Under the pieces are notes generated by a model. The model had not been told where the DNA came from. It was given only the letters and a program-made list of their open reading frames with translations, and did no database searches. From Bidens hawaiensis (taxonomy: Eukaryota > Streptophyta > Magnoliopsida > Asterales > Asteraceae), in the NCBI GenBank assembly GCA_021521415.1, contig JAIQDT010001118.1, forward strand, positions 376,501-440,500: DNA of 64,000 bases. Reading direction: 5' to 3'. The position numbers and the translations under genes were made by a program. Below are positions 23,196 to 37,019 of the stretch, one piece after another (position 1 is the first letter of the stretch; every line of letters begins with the position of its first letter).

Positions 23196-24231
23196 GGGAT
23201 CTTGGTTTTTAATACTTCTAACTTTCTCTCATTGGTAGATAACACTCATACGATTTGTCGCCTATTCCCAACTTTCACCATATTTTCTTATACCACTCCC
23301 CGTCTAAATGTACACTAACCTCGTTGATGTTTTGGACTAAAAATGTCATTAAAATTACTTGAGGGGGTAAAACATAATTTTTATATTTAACATACGCAAG
23401 CTACAAGAGAAAGAAAGAGATTGTCAAACAAAAGAGAAAGTCGATGAGAGGGAGATATATGGTCTGCCATGTTTTCCGGTGACGATCTGGTCTGGCTTCC
23501 CTGTTCTTCGACGAACTCCCAATACAACGACAAGACGGGGACGGTAGTAATTGTACAACCTCAAAAACATTCATTTCCAGGGACCTCATTTTTCCGGCGA
23601 CCTCGTTTTTTCCGGCGAATTTGAGTTTTCCGTCTATCCCGTCTTTCAGAAAATGGAGATGGTTCAGAGGTGTAAAAAGGTGATGGAGATCATAAAGATT
23701 GTGCACCGATGGAGATATGATGAAGATGGTGCTCGCCGGAAACCTGCAACTCGTTTTTCCGGCATGCAGGCGATCCCGGAAGGTGGCTGGGTGAGACACT
23801 GGTGGTGGAGGGGGCGGGGGTTGCAGTTTTAGGGCGGTGGGCGGTGAAATAATGAATATGGTGTTCGCCGGAAACCTGCAACTCGTTTTCCGGCTAGTAA
23901 AGGATTATTTCAAATCGATATGTTGTAGATGGGTTCGTGTTGAACCAGAGGTGTGGTGGTGGTAATAGATGATGATGGAGTGGTGATGCTTGATCTAGGG
24001 CTGGTTGAAGGCAAATTTGGTATATGTTAAACAATTTAATTTTCTTTTTCACCCCATCAACTAATTTGAATGACATTTTTAGTCCAAAACATTAACGAGG
24101 TTAGTGTTTATTTAGACGGTGAGTGATATAGGAAAATATGGTGAAAGTTAGGAGTGGTGGGTCACAAATCGAAAGTTAAGAGTGTTATCTACCAATGAGA
24201 GAAAGTTAGAAGTATTAAAAACCAATATCCC
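23196..24231. mobile_element. Second MULE-like element, related family, 1036 bp
   Basis: Inverted repeats of about 170 bp start GGGATCTTGG and end CCAATATCCC. The flanking 9-mers ctttttata (23187-23195) and ctttctata (24232-24240) match at 8 of 9 positions. Terminal words are shared with the 20934-22373 element (GGGATNTTGGTTTT). The interior has ccggcga/tttccggc repeats and two copies of gccggaaacctgcaactcg. No transposase. Confidence 0.83.
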
Positions 24232-24240
24232 CTTTCTATA

Positions 24241-25785
24241 TGATCCATTTGAGCCAACCAAATTGGTACCCTATTAAAATGATCCGTTTATTACACGATT
24301 TTCTAAGATTTTCTAAAGAATTAGGAGATTCTTTCTTGTTCCAAAGATCTTGAGAATATATATTTTAAAGTTAATAAATTAAAATATGAATGCTTCTAAA
24401 TAAGTGTGATGATGTAGTGAATTAGAATTAGGAATTTAATTTTTGAAGTTCTAGATTTAATTCTATAGTTTTACATTATTTGCTTCTACTTATATTTTAA
24501 TAAAGTAAAGAACACGTGTCATTTGAATATTTATTCATAGTCAAAATTTCTCGCTCAAACTATTTTCCTATTTTTAATGTAAACTTATTTATGTTAGTTT
24601 AATCAAAACATATCAATCAACCATTTTATCATATAACTAATTACCTAAATTATAGAAATTAAAAATATGTGGGTATATATTTTTGTTTATATTTTTAATG
24701 AAATCATATCTCTATTTTTTTATTAAATCAATTTATAAACACTTTTCGGTGTATGATATGAATGTGGTAAAATTAATGAATGATATTTATAGGTCTAAGA
24801 AGATAAAAACAAAAGAAAATTATGAATAAATTGCAATTTTATCTCACGTATTCATTCAACCTTCATGGATCTATAGAGTTTTCGTCCATCTCTTTCAAAT
24901 ATGTAAATACAAAAACGTGTTTTTAATTTCGGAGTCGTAACCTGATACCAACCGAACTCGTGTCGGTTCACCACCACTACACATGGTTTTCTATGTACGA
25001 TTTAATCCCGACAATGTCGATTCCGAATGAATTCACGTTAGTTTTCAAAAGCAACGCGCGAGTTTTTTATCACTTTTCTGTCCCTCGATTCCATAATCAA
25101 TGAATTCATATCAGTTCGCAACTGCAACATACGTGTTTTTTTTGTTCAATCACATTTTTTTATATTTTAAAAATGTTAAGTTGTTGTATTTGGGTGTGGA
25201 TGAATTTATGGGTTGCTTTATTTTTGGCGCCGTAACCAGATACCAACCGAAGTGTCATCGGTTCGTAACCACAACACGTGTTTGTTATGTTAATTTGTTG
25301 TATTTTTGCGTTAACAAAGTTTTTTTTTGGGGTTTAATATTGGTTTCTTAACCCGACACCAATCGAATTCACCTTGACTCGCAGACAGAATGCACGATTT
25401 AATAAGTTGTACAAGTACGACTGTCAATAACATCAATCCGGCCATGAATCTTCCAAAGTTTGATACAAATATTAGTTTTTTTCAAAAATATATATATATA
25501 TATTTTGTTTTAACATTCAATCAAATCTTCAACGATTTCACCAAAATACCCCTTTGCCTACATTAATCGCCGCCGATCGATCAATCAGGTCAGCTCTTAA
25601 ACGCTAGTATTGACTTACATAACTTAGCCAGGCTAACTCATTCTCTGACTAAGCTCATCAATAAAACTAAATTGAAACCTAGCTTATTTAATTTCATATT
25701 CTGTTCATATATTCAAACTTAAACTCGTTTTAACCCTAGCTAGGTTACTTACTAATCTACTTGTAGCTGTTTTTAATTTACAGTC
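24241..25785. other. AT-rich intergenic and PheRS promoter side
   Basis: Mostly AT-rich. Between 24930 and 25380 a degenerate unit (gtaacctgataccaaccgaa, later gtaaccagataccaaccgaa, then acccgacaccaatcgaatt) recurs three times at uneven spacing. An (AT)n run is near 25490-25504. A TCAATC-rich leader precedes the PheRS start. Confidence 0.45.
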
Positions 25786-28700
25786 ATGGCGGAGGAAGCA
25801 GTGTTAGGGTTCCTGCAGACGAATGATGAGATAAAAGACTCAGGCGAGTTCGCCGCGGAGAAAGGTTTCGGTCACGATGAGATATTCAATGTCATTAAGA
25901 GCCTCAATGCCTTTGAATTTGTTGTTGCCCAGGTTATTAACACCATTATTATTATTATTATTATTAAGTTTATACATATCCTTAGCTATAGAAATGAATT
26001 TCTTATGCTACATTTGATGACATTTTAGAAGCTTGTTTTATTAATGCGTATTCTTTTTGGAGCATTTTGTCAATAGAATTTGCTATTGGATAAATGAATA
26101 AATTGCTGTATCATTAACTTATACCAGCCAGCCATTGTTATGCTTTGGTCTTTGAAGCATAACTAACAATGGTTACTATAAATTAATGGTATTCTACTTG
26201 GTCTAGTATAACAGTTTACTATGTATTAAGGATCCAATAACAATTTATATTTTCCAAAAAAGAAGATGCAGGAATCAAACAAGCTTTGTCTAATGTTTCT
26301 TAATGTGTTGTTATATAGCATAAAAATCTCAAATTATAGCCTAGATTTGTGTAGGTTTCTTTTCCACCAGTTAAAAGTTTCATTTCTATAGCTAAGATTT
26401 GCGTAGGTTTCCTTCCACAAATTAAGCACAAGGAAAAACTAGATTGCAGTAAAATGAGGTGTAACAGATAATAATGAGAACTTAATATGATGATAAATAT
26501 AAAGTATTTTGATTAATATGGGAGAAAAACGATATACCTGACTAACTATAATGATTATGTAAATACAAGATTGTTGTCGATAATAATACTGTTAGATGAA
26601 AATATTGTAAAAACATGTGATATTTTCTTTTTGCCCCAGTAGTACTAAAATATTGGATAGGTTTAGATTGTAGGAATGTTTGTAGTTTTCTATATGGAAA
26701 ACATTTGCAACCGTTTCAACTTTCAATTTTTGTTTGTGTTCTGCATATAGGATATTAAAAAGGAGAGATGGCAACTAACTGATGAAGGCAAAACTTATGC
26801 TGCTAATGGATCACCAGAATTCCAATTATTCATGGCGGTCCCACCAGAGGGTATCTCACGGGAAGCACTGCAGGTAGATAAAAACCCAATCTTGTAAACA
26901 CAAGATGGATTATTGTAACTCAGTTTATTTTCATAACTGTAATTTATGTGATCTTTCAAATGCAGAAAAAGCTGGGAGACTCGGTTTTTAAAATAGGTTG
27001 CCAGCAAGCGATAAAAAGTAAATGGGTGGAGATGGGGAAGTCACAAGTCTCTAGAAAGGTAAAGTGGAGTATGATTTTCAACATTTGAAGTTTATTTTTC
27101 TCATTAATATCATTCAAACAATTTTTTTCTTATTTATGATTTGATGTAGGTTCCACATGTTAGTGACAATGTGAAAGATTTGCTTGTAAAGATAAATAAT
27201 GGAGAGGTGATGAATTTATCAAGCTCTTCACTTTATTTTGATTTTTGACTCATTATTATACTTGCATATGCTTGACCATTGTGATAAATTATTTCAGGCT
27301 CTCAACCAAGAGGATATTAATGCTTTGAAGCGAAGAAAACTTATTTCTTCTCAGTAATATCTCTTCTTGACATCTTTTTTTATGCTTTTGGTTATACAAT
27401 GTAGATAAGTTTTGTACAATTGTACATGGTTTTTATTTTATATGCTTCTTGTTCATGATTTTATGCTTATATACGTTTTACAGAGTATGGACAGGCTACT
27501 CTGTTAAAAAGGGTCCCAAATATGCCCCGACAAGAAAGAAGCCTGCAACTGATTTAACCCGAGAAAATCTGCAAAGGTATTAATATGTCTGATATTACTG
27601 GATGCTCTTATCATTATGCTTGAAAACTTATATCTGCATTTTTTTATTTTGATAATTAAGTGGCGAGTGGAAGGAATTGGAGTTTAAAGGGTATAATTTT
27701 TCTGCGAAAGGTTTTCCCACTGAAGGCGGTTATCTCCATCCGTTACTTAAGGCAAGAACACAATTAAACCTAATGCTATTAATCTAATGCATATTTAACA
27801 CTATGATTAAGATATGTTGTCTTTCAAAAAGATTGCATCGATGATGTTATTACATTATTTCAGGTTAGGCGACAAATGCAAATGATTTTTCTTCAGATGG
27901 GGTAATGTCAAATTGTCAACTAAAACATTTTATATGGTATCTGTTTAAATGTTTAATGGGTGATAGCTTGTATAATGTAATACCTGTTTGTTCCATTGTA
28001 GATTTGAGGAGATGCCTACAAATAATTATGTTGAAAGCAGGTAACTGTTATTATATATAATTTTTAATAGTTATTGTTTCATTTACAACTAATTTGTTTT
28101 TCTTTGCTAAAGTATATTTATATTTTTAATACAGCTTTTGGAATTTCGATGCGCTTTTCCAACCGCAACAGCACCCTGCCCGTGATTCACACGACACATT
28201 TTTTTTAAGAGGTAAACCCAAATTTGAACCTTTTGTTTTACAAATTTACAATAATGGGTAAAATGGTAACAATATCATATGTAGAACCTTCTACTACAAG
28301 GATGCTTCCGGAAGATTATGTTGAGAGGGTGAAGCAGATTCATGAGTCTGGAGGTCACGGGTCAAGAGGGTATGCCGTCATAACAATGTTTTAATATTAT
28401 ACCTTCACGTTTTACATGTTTTGTAACAATTATACAACATTTACTTCTTAGGTATGGATATGACTGGAAAGGAGAGGAAGCAAATAAAAACTTATTAAGA
28501 ACTCATACAACTGCGGTTTCTTCAAGAATGCTATATGCACTTGCAAAGGTTTTATTATCCATTAACCTTTCATGTGTTTTTATAATGTTAATCAAATCAA
28601 ATACTAATCTGCTAAAATTTGCAGAAACCTTTTGAAGCCAAAAAGTACTATAGTATTGATCGGGTTTTCAGAAATGAGGCTGTTGACCGGACCCACCTGG

Positions 28701-29560
28701 CTGAATTTCATCAAATAGAGGGTATCTTTGTTTTGGTTTTTTATATATTTGCTACTAATGAAAAAAACCATAATTTTTTGTTAATACATGTAAACACATT
28801 TATTTTTTATTCTATTTATGAGTTCAGGGTTAATTTGTGATCGTGGATTAAGTCTTGGGAACTTGCAAGGCGTGCTGCATGATTTCTTTTCTCGTTTGGG
28901 TAAGTATTAACCTTCTTTTGTTAAGGACGACACTGTAATTTTGCTACAAGTAATCTAAATAAAAGCTACAACAAGTATATTTGTCTAATGCCATATTTTG
29001 TTCCAGGAATGTCCAATTTGCGTTTCAAGCCCGCTTACAATCCGTACACTGAGCCGAGCATGGAAATATTCGGGTGCAATTTCATTATTTTAATTAACAA
29101 CCGTAATATGTATACAAATAAATGTAATGTTTAAATCTGATGTGGCAGTTATCACGAAGGCTTAAAGAAATGGGTCGAGGTAGGAAATTCTGGCATGTTT
29201 AGACCTGAAATGTTACTTCCTATGGGACTGCCCGAGGATGTTTCCGTTATTGCTTGGGGTCTTTCCCTTGAACGGTACGTGCAAGGAAACAATATTTTAT
29301 GGTTTAACTATCACAAGCACTTTATTATTACTATAACAATCTGAGATTTTGTATATATCCATTTGGTATCCACCAGGCCAACTATGATACTTTATGGCTA
29401 CAATAACATCAGAGATCTCTTTGGTCACAAGGTATGTACACGATTGCATTAATACGTTCTAACTTCTAAATCATGCCAAAACACTTCAAAAACTATTTGT
29501 TTTTGGCAGGTGGACCTCGGCCTCATTAAGAAAAACCCGATATGTCGTATTGGTCTATAA
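25786..29560 (+). CDS. Phenylalanyl-tRNA synthetase alpha subunit, cytosolic
   Basis: Eighteen exons: 25786-25932, 26751-26873, 26966-27058, 27150-27206, 27298-27353, 27484-27576, 27661-27751, 27864-27901, 28002-28040, 28135-28211, 28285-28369, 28452-28548, 28625-28721, 28828-28899, 29007-29073, 29149-29274, 29377-29431, 29510-29560. They total 1464 nt (487 residues), the usual eukaryotic alpha length. The enzyme charges tRNA-Phe as an alpha2-beta2 heterotetramer in the cytosol. Seen: N-terminal winged-helix-like DNA-binding folds (exons 1-4), the catalytic core from [18 protein letters not shown], motif 2 ([20 protein letters not shown]), and motif 3 ([14 protein letters not shown]). Intron 7 starts GC (AAG|GCAAGA) instead of GT; no GT site restores the conserved HPLLKVRRQM. 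The frame is fully open. Confidence 0.95.
26331..26425. repeat. Short tandem duplication in PheRS intron 1
   Basis: The word tatagc-c/t-agattt-g-gtaggttt-cttccac occurs at about 26335-26375 and again at about 26388-26425 with a few mismatches. Confidence 0.55.
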
Positions 29561-31893
29561 CACTTAAGGTCGGGATGAATGTTTTGGTTAATATATGTTC
29601 AGTTGGACACTTGATTTTTGTTGGCATAGAATACATGACCAAATTAGTTGTTGAAGACAGTACTGGATTCATAGTCTAGATTTCTCTAATTACAAATTGA
29701 AATTCTGATCTCTTATTCTCTTAATTAATAATTACATAAAGCTAGACCTTTCCGTCCTTTCAATCATAGTCCGCTGTCTTATTCAAGATTTGTAGATTAA
29801 AGCAATCCAAGGGCCGAGATATTCTTGTTATGCATATGTGAATCCTATTGGCAAGAATAACATAGGGACATGTGTGGTACAAGGTATGTCGTATGTGCGC
29901 ACTAACTTTAAGAAAATCAGATAATCAACACGTTATAAATCTTAAAAAAAAGAAAAAGATTCACAGATATTTTTTTCTTTGTTTTGTGCAAATGGATATC
30001 AATTTCCTCCGTGTGGTTTTAGAACGCCATCTTTCTACCAGGGTTGTAATTAACTCATGACTAAGGTGGTAATTACAATCTATTATTGTATCAAAACCAG
30101 TCAACTGTACAAGAGATGGAACTTGATCATGCAATAAATTACATTACTTGAAGAAAGAAGTTACATATTCAAATGTTGTCACTAGGTCATTGCATATCAA
30201 AATCAAAAGGCTTTATCTTATTGAGCTTCCAGTTTTATGTCTTCTATCAAACTTTACAACAGCTGTCTTTTGTTGAAACTTGAAATAATGATATCCAGCT
30301 GTCTTTTGTTGAAATAATAATATCTCCCTGTGGTGTGGATATTGAGATGGAAGATTCCATCTTATAGTGTCATTAAGATCTTCCACATGGAACAAGAGAT
30401 GGAACTTGATCATGCATGCCGTGGTTATTTAAATATGACCAAAATTTTTAATCACCCCTTTTAATATCAGCCATGTCGCCACCACATTTGGCATTTTGAA
30501 ACAACCCTATTTGCCCAATGTAAATATGTAACTGATGTAACTATAAAAGATCATCAATGAGCGGGGCGTTGTTTAAGTGATACATTTTTAAGTGAGAATG
30601 AAGGAGTGTGTTAAAAAGTTTATGGAAAATTAGATGAGAACAAATGTGAGGTAGTAATTTAAGAAAGATCGAAAACTTGTGAATGGAACATATAAAGGAT
30701 AAACTCTCATGACATGCTCTGCATGAAAATTTTAAATACATTGTTCAAAAGACGTTACATACCATCAATTTACACTGAATGACTTTTAAATTATCTTTGC
30801 ATCTTCAAAGGAGTACACCTGTGAGTTTGTAATAGCTGAAAGTATAGAATTCAATCCGGCTATCTCAAATGGCGAGGTTCATCTTACGTTGCCGTGTGGC
30901 CAAACAAAGTAAGGGAATAAGCTTGGATCCAACAATTTAAGATGGCGAATCCAGTCACTACATATGTACACATCGTCGCTTACATGGAATGGGATGTGAG
31001 AGATAAACTCAGTCCTGCCATCTCAGATGACTGGACACCTTATCCATTTAGTCCCTTGTTAAGGATCTAGAAACCAACATTTTTCTTAATAAACCTACCA
31101 CTTAAAAAAATTCCCTTCTTCAAATCGTGGTGAAATCACGATTATAAAGTTTGCTAAGAGAATGATTGTGATTTTTCCCACCCTAGCACCAACAACTTTG
31201 ATGTAACCTTACAACCTTTAACAGTCAAGTGCGCTTTGTAGTCACAAACAGTAAAAAAAACTTTGAAGAGCGTGCATTAAACTTTCATACATAGTGTCGA
31301 GTTTTCGTTTACTTGTGGTTTACCAGGTTTGTTAAAACAGAGATTTTTGTGTGTAATATCTTTCCATATCTTTGCATGGGCGTTGAGAACAGAGAAATCG
31401 ATTATGTATGCATACAGGCGGATCCAACTACAAAATGGGTGGTTCCCAGGAACCACGCGAGTTTCGAAATAATAATGTATTGGTATAAAGAAAAAATAGA
31501 GTGTACCACTTTTAAATTAGAAAGGAACAATCCTAATTAGGATATAAGTTGTTGGTATGGTGGATAAGTCTTTAAGTTGGTTACTTACTTGAAGGTTGAA
31601 GGTCACAAGTTAAATCTATTTTACGCTACTTTTTTTAATTTCTTTTTCAATGCATCGTTTTAGAGTTTAAATCCATCTTACACTAACTTTGTTAAAATTT
31701 TTCCCGTGCAACTTCTTAGGGTTTCATAAACCAAAAGTTTTAAAAAATGATACGATTACAAACGCCGCTCTTTGCCTCTCTCCCCTCTCCACCATGATTA
31801 CGCAGGCGCCACACCTCCTTCCCGTGGTAGTCCGGGCATCCGGCCAAAAAATTATATTTATATTATGTAATGATTTCAAAAGTTGAAAGACTC
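29561..31893. other. Intergenic, no supported gene
   Basis: This holds the PheRS 3' UTR, then AT-rich DNA. A 23-bp word, caagagatggaacttgatca plus tgc, occurs at about 30111 and 30393. ccagctgtcttttgttgaaa occurs at about 30258 and 30295. The short plus-strand reading frame at 31313-31540 has no family resemblance. Sequence around 31415-31620 (ggttcccaggaacc, gaaggtcacaagtt) looks like an old retroposon scar. Confidence 0.4.
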
Positions 31894-33690
31894 TTGGGGG
31901 GAGGGGTGATGGATGTGATGAAATTTCTCATCACACACCCCCATCCAATCAAATGGTGTCACATCACCAACCCCAAATCCATCACATGTGATGGTTTTTT
32001 ACTAGGGGTAGTGGTGTGTGATGGATTTTTTTTGTTTCTGTTTTTTTTTTGCAATTTAAAAAAATAAAACAATATTTTACTAAAACTTAAAAAATAAAAA
32101 CAATAGTTTACTAGAACATAATTGAACTTAAAAAATAGAAATAAAAAATAAAAGTTACAATAAACGTCTACTCCTCGTTTGAATCTGAAAATTCCAAACC
32201 TAAAGAACCTATAAGCTCAACTAGATCCCATCTCAACCGATGATGAATATCTTCATCCCGCAAGTCTAATTGGACATAATCGGGAACGGGAACTTGAGTC
32301 GGAGGATCCAGTACCCAATCTGGAGAAATTGCATTTTCATCTTCTTTTATTAACATATTGTGTAATATGATGCATGCATACACGTAGCTAGAGATCGTGG
32401 ATTTTTTCATTGCACGAACCGGTCGATTAAGTATGCACCATCTACCTTTTAAAACACCGAAAGCTCTATCGACATCTTTTCTTGCCGATTCTTGCAACTT
32501 CTTGAACGCCTTTTCATTGGTCTCGAAAGGAAATGAAAAGGCTTTCACAAAAATAGACCATTGCGGGTAGATACCATCGACAAGATAGTAGCCACGTCTG
32601 TAATATCTCCCGTTGACAAAATACGGACAGAAAGGTGCGGTGCCATCTGTTACACTCTGAAACAACGGTGATGTGTACAGAACAGTGATGCCGTTGTTTG
32701 AGCCGGGAACACCAAAATAAGAATGCCAAATCCATAAATCATTTGACGCAACCGCTTCTAGTGAGATGGTCGGTCGTTTGATATCACCCCTAACATACGC
32801 CCCTCGCAACTCCCGTTGACAATTCCTCCATTCGATATGTGTACAGTCGATGCTACCGAACATCCCTGGAAAATGCCATCTAGCCTCGTGCACGGCGTAA
32901 AGACGTGTAATGTCGTGTCTTGTTGGTTTTCGTAGAAACTCTTTGCCATACAATTTTATAATCGAGTTACAAAAGAATTGTAGACATTCACGTGAAGTTC
33001 TCTCAGACATTTGTAAGTATTCATCGAATTGGTCGGGTGGGTTACCTGTCGCTAGTTGACGAATAGCGGATGTGCATTTTTGAAGCGCTGTAAAACTTCG
33101 TTTGCCCCTCGCGTCTTAAGATTCTTGAAACCATTCTTCGTTTGCTTCGACGTCGGCTACAATATTTAAAAATAAAGATTTCGGCAAACGAAAGCGTTCC
33201 CTAAACGTCTCGTCATTGTATTTCGGCTCCTCCACAAAATAGTCGTTCATTAGCACGTCGTGGGCATGTATACGATCACGCTCCACCACTTTTTTCTTTG
33301 GACGGCTCGGGCCTTCAAGTTCGTTATATAGCAACCGGAACCATTCGAGAATGACATCGTCCGGAGACGAAGAGCTATCGGTGTCTAAGGGAAGCAAGTA
33401 ATTCGGAAATGCCATATTTTTTTGTTGTGAATGAAGGAGAAGTTTGAGAGTGTTTTTGAGTTGGATTTGGTTTTGAGTTGGATTTGGTTTATGTTTTGGT
33501 TTTGGTTTTATATTGTTTTTTTTTATTTAACCCCCCCTCCCAACGGCTACTTCCCCTCAACGGTCACTTTTTGCCTTCGAAACCCACCATCACTCAACCA
33601 TGCCATCACGCACATGATACACCACCGGCGGCGGTGTTGAGTGATGCCATCACGCGTGATGGCCTTCATCACGTAGTGCCCCGGCCCCCC
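31894..33690 (-). mobile_element. PIF/Harbinger transposase element
   Basis: About 1.8 kb around the transposase frame. The ends are GC-rich and inverted: ggggggaggggtgatgg at the left, and the complement of gtgccccggcccccc at the right. Short gatgg/ccatcac hairpin words lie inside both ends. The flanks do not give a clean 3-bp duplication (ctt versus taa), so the ends are approximate. Confidence 0.65.
32168..33415 (-). pseudogene. Harbinger (DDE) transposase with one stop codon
   Basis: From ATG at 33415 the frame reads MAFPNYLLPLDTDSSSSPDD, then FRERFRLPKSLFLNIV, and meets TAA at 33116-33118 just after EEWFQES. The same frame continues with DARGKRSFTALQKCTSAIRQ through the whole catalytic core to the stop after FSDSNEE. 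DDE motifs seen: GSIDCTHIEW (first Asp) and YYLVDGIYPQW (second Asp). The third acidic site reads ARKDVDRAFGVLKGRW, with Asp where most relatives have Glu. HARBI1-type transposases cut and join element ends and need a partner ORF1 protein. One substitution separates this from a full-length frame, suggesting recent inactivation. Confidence 0.88.
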
Positions 33691-35178
33691 TAAGGAATAA
33701 CTAAAAGACCATTGTATTTATATTATGTGTTTTTTTTTAGTTTCGAATAATGGTGTCTTTTTTAGTATTCTATTGTATTTTTATCATGTAATGAACCGAC
33801 CTAAACCATCAAACCGACCCAATATATTTATATCTGATTCCATGAATTTGAAGCATCTTAAAGTAGTGCAACACCTGAAAAAAATTTATGGATTCGCCAC
33901 TAGCATACTTATCGTATGATCTAACAACTTGTTAAGTGTTGTTGAAGATACTTCCTAAAACAGGTTTGGTATCATAAACGACAATTGGGCACCATGTTTT
34001 TGTTCTATTTGGAGATACGATTACAAAACCATTAACCACATCTTTTGGAATCGTTATAAAAAATACTAATAAACATGTAAAAAGTGAAAAGGTATGTAAC
34101 AACTGCATATTTGTATAAAACATGGATAACACTCCGTAACACATGGTTTGTTTTTTTTTTCTTAATTTTCTTTGTTGTGTAAAACATGCGTAACATCTGT
34201 GTAATTCACTGACCATGTATCTTAGTATGGTCTCAACACATTCTTATATGACAATACGTTCATATTCATGAAGAAAAAAAATCCATGTAGTTTATAAGTT
34301 ACAACTTGATTTAAAAGTTATTAGATTATTCGTTAAGGGGTGTTTCAAGTGCTATACGAATATACGTGCATGTAAATCCGAAAAGAGATATCGTTTTTTT
34401 GGTAAATAAAATTTATAAAAACTATTTAAAAAAAACTTAATTTTCACCATTCTATATCATAGGGGTGTGCAAATGGTTAGACCCCTATCGTAAATAATCG
34501 GGTCTCTGGTCTAGCGGTTCTTACCTGGTTTATGTAAAGAGAAAATGGTTAGATCCTCGAGGCCCGATCTGGACTCGTTTAATGATATTCTTAGGACCCA
34601 AGAACCGACAATGTTGTAAATAACCAAGTCTGATCCATGTCAGGTCTCACGCGTCTCAATAAGGATGAGATCGGTACGATCGACATCGATCCCGAAAATC
34701 CTGATCTCGAAAATCGCAAATTCTTCGTACTGATACCGAAACTCAAAACTGTGGTACCGATACTAAATTTACTCATCTCTACGTCTCACAGATCTCACAA
34801 ATCTTACCTAGTTTAAGTTTACCCATACTTTAACTTTACTAATGTCGTTGTAAATAAAATCTCATATATTGAGCTAAACAATTTTGGATCCAAGAACTCA
34901 TTAATTTATTTATTTTTAAATGAGGTAAATGATAGTATTAAATTAATTTATCCATAGAGTTTGGTAAATGGTATTCATGGAATGAAATAAATTAAAAAAA
35001 ATAAAAAACATGGTTGAAAGATAAACCCTAATAAAGCAAAGGGAAGCATAAGCATAACAAGACAATCTTGAACATTCTTCTATCAACAAAACCCTTTCTT
35101 AATATATAGTTTCTTACAGCCTGTGCAATAAGAAATCATCATATCCATCCTTCGTTCACTAGCCGAAACATTCAATCA
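33691..35178. other. Intergenic, Miro promoter side
   Basis: AT-rich, no supported gene. At 34461 the word aggggtgtgcaaatgg resembles the left TIR of the hAT element in the RIN4-like gene, and 34480-34760 has similar gggtctc/cccgatc words, but no matching right end was found. The last 100 bases would be the Miro 5' leader. Confidence 0.4.
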
Positions 35179-35393
35179 ATGGCTGGAGGTGCTGCCAAAT
35201 CTTCTAGCTCCAGCACCGGTGGCGTTCGGATCGTTGTGGCCGGTGACCGTGGCACCGGCAAATCCAGCTTGATTATCACCGCCGCCGCCGAGTCTTTTCC
35301 CACCAATGTTCCTCCTGTCCTGCCGCCTACCAGATTGCCCGAAGATATGTTCCCGGAACATGTTCCCGTTACTGTCATTGATACTTCTTCTAG

Positions 35394-35394
<1 letters not shown>

Positions 35395-35430
<36 letters not shown>
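35395..35430. repeat. (TAT)12 microsatellite next to Miro exon 1 donor
   Basis: Twelve perfect TAT triplets start one base after the GT of the intron 1 donor, so part of the 5' splice-site region is repeat sequence. Confidence 0.9.
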
Positions 35431-35610
35431 GCTGTTCAAGTGAATGGTATTAGGTTATTGGTTATTGATAAAGTTTGGTTTTTTATTATTAGGTGTAATT
35501 AATGGTGTATTTGTTGTACCCAGTAAGTATTATTAAATTGATTATAGATAATTAATTAGTAACCTTTAGATAAGTGATGTCCAATAGTCTAACTTTAAAT
35601 TTGTAAGCAA

Positions 35611-36248
35611 CCATTTTTTTTAATCTTTTGAAGTTAAGATATACTTGTTTGGAATGGTGGATGTAGAAAGACTTGATTTTTATGTGGAAATTTGTAAAGT
35701 TTGATTGATAATGTTAATCAGATGAAATTAATGGTGTATCTGTTGTAACTAGTATTGAATTGAGTAAAGATAATTGATTATTATGGCTTAGATAAATGAT
35801 ATTCATGAGCGGAAGCATGCAGTTTTGTAGAACTCGCTAGGCGCTAGTCGGGCGGCGGAATCTGGATTGGATTTTATATGTAAATTTTCAACTATACATA
35901 TATCAATTATGTACAAATAGGGATTAACCGGTTACAAGTCGGTTGGGGTAGCGACTAGCGATTGGGATTAATCAGTGCCTAGTCGGGATTTTTACAACCA
36001 TGGAAGCAGGTTAACCAAAGAATAGAAACTTACTGGCACATAATGTCATAATTACTTTCAAAATGCGTATCCAAATTGAGTACTCGCCACTTTTTATGAG
36101 GTTATAGTAGTTTTCTTGTCAAAGATCCAAAATGAAAGCGACCATTTTTTTAGTTTTTGAAGTTAAAATATACTTGTTTGGAATGGTGGATGTAAAAAGA
36201 CTTGTTATTTATGTTGGTTTTATGTGGAAATTTGTAAAGTTTGAATGA
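35611..36248. repeat. Direct duplication inside Miro intron 1
   Basis: A segment of about 85 bases, with the core atacttgtttggaatggtgg, occurs at about 35627-35712 and again at about 36157-36248 with a short insertion (tatgttggtttt). The second copy ends just before exon 2. Between them, at about 35825-35999, lies a degenerate inverted-end segment (ctaggcgctagtcggg against cctagtcgggatttttacaa) that may be an old MITE. Confidence 0.6.
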
Positions 36249-36544
36249 TGTGTTGTTTTATTACAGTTTGGAGAACAGAGGAAAGCTTGCTGATGAATTG
36301 AAGAGAGCGGATGCGGTTGTTCTTACCTATGCGTGTGATGAGCCTTCTACACTTGACCGGTTGAGTACTTTCTGGCTTCCTGAACTCAGACGATTAGAGG
36401 TATTCCTTATCAGTTGTTTAGTATAGTTATCACATTATTGATTTCTGTGAGAGCCTTACTCTTAATATCTCAGCAATTGCTTGAAATAATCTTTATTTAA
36501 TATTATTAGTTCTTTTTATGTTTCGTGTTTGAGCTTTGTACTAA

Positions 36545-36790
<246 letters not shown>

Positions 36791-36812
36791 TAATATTTTG
36801 TTATAATTTTAG

Positions 36813-37019
<207 letters not shown>

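Noticed and set aside
31313..31540. 75-codon plus-strand frame
   Set aside because: No recognisable domain; the surrounding sequence looks like an old retroposon scar.
31880..33700. 3-bp target duplication of the transposase element
   Set aside because: The flanks read ctt and taa; they do not match, so I did not claim a duplication.
34461..34760. Second hAT element starting aggggtgtgcaaatgg
   Set aside because: Only the left end is recognisable; no right TIR or 8-bp duplication was found.
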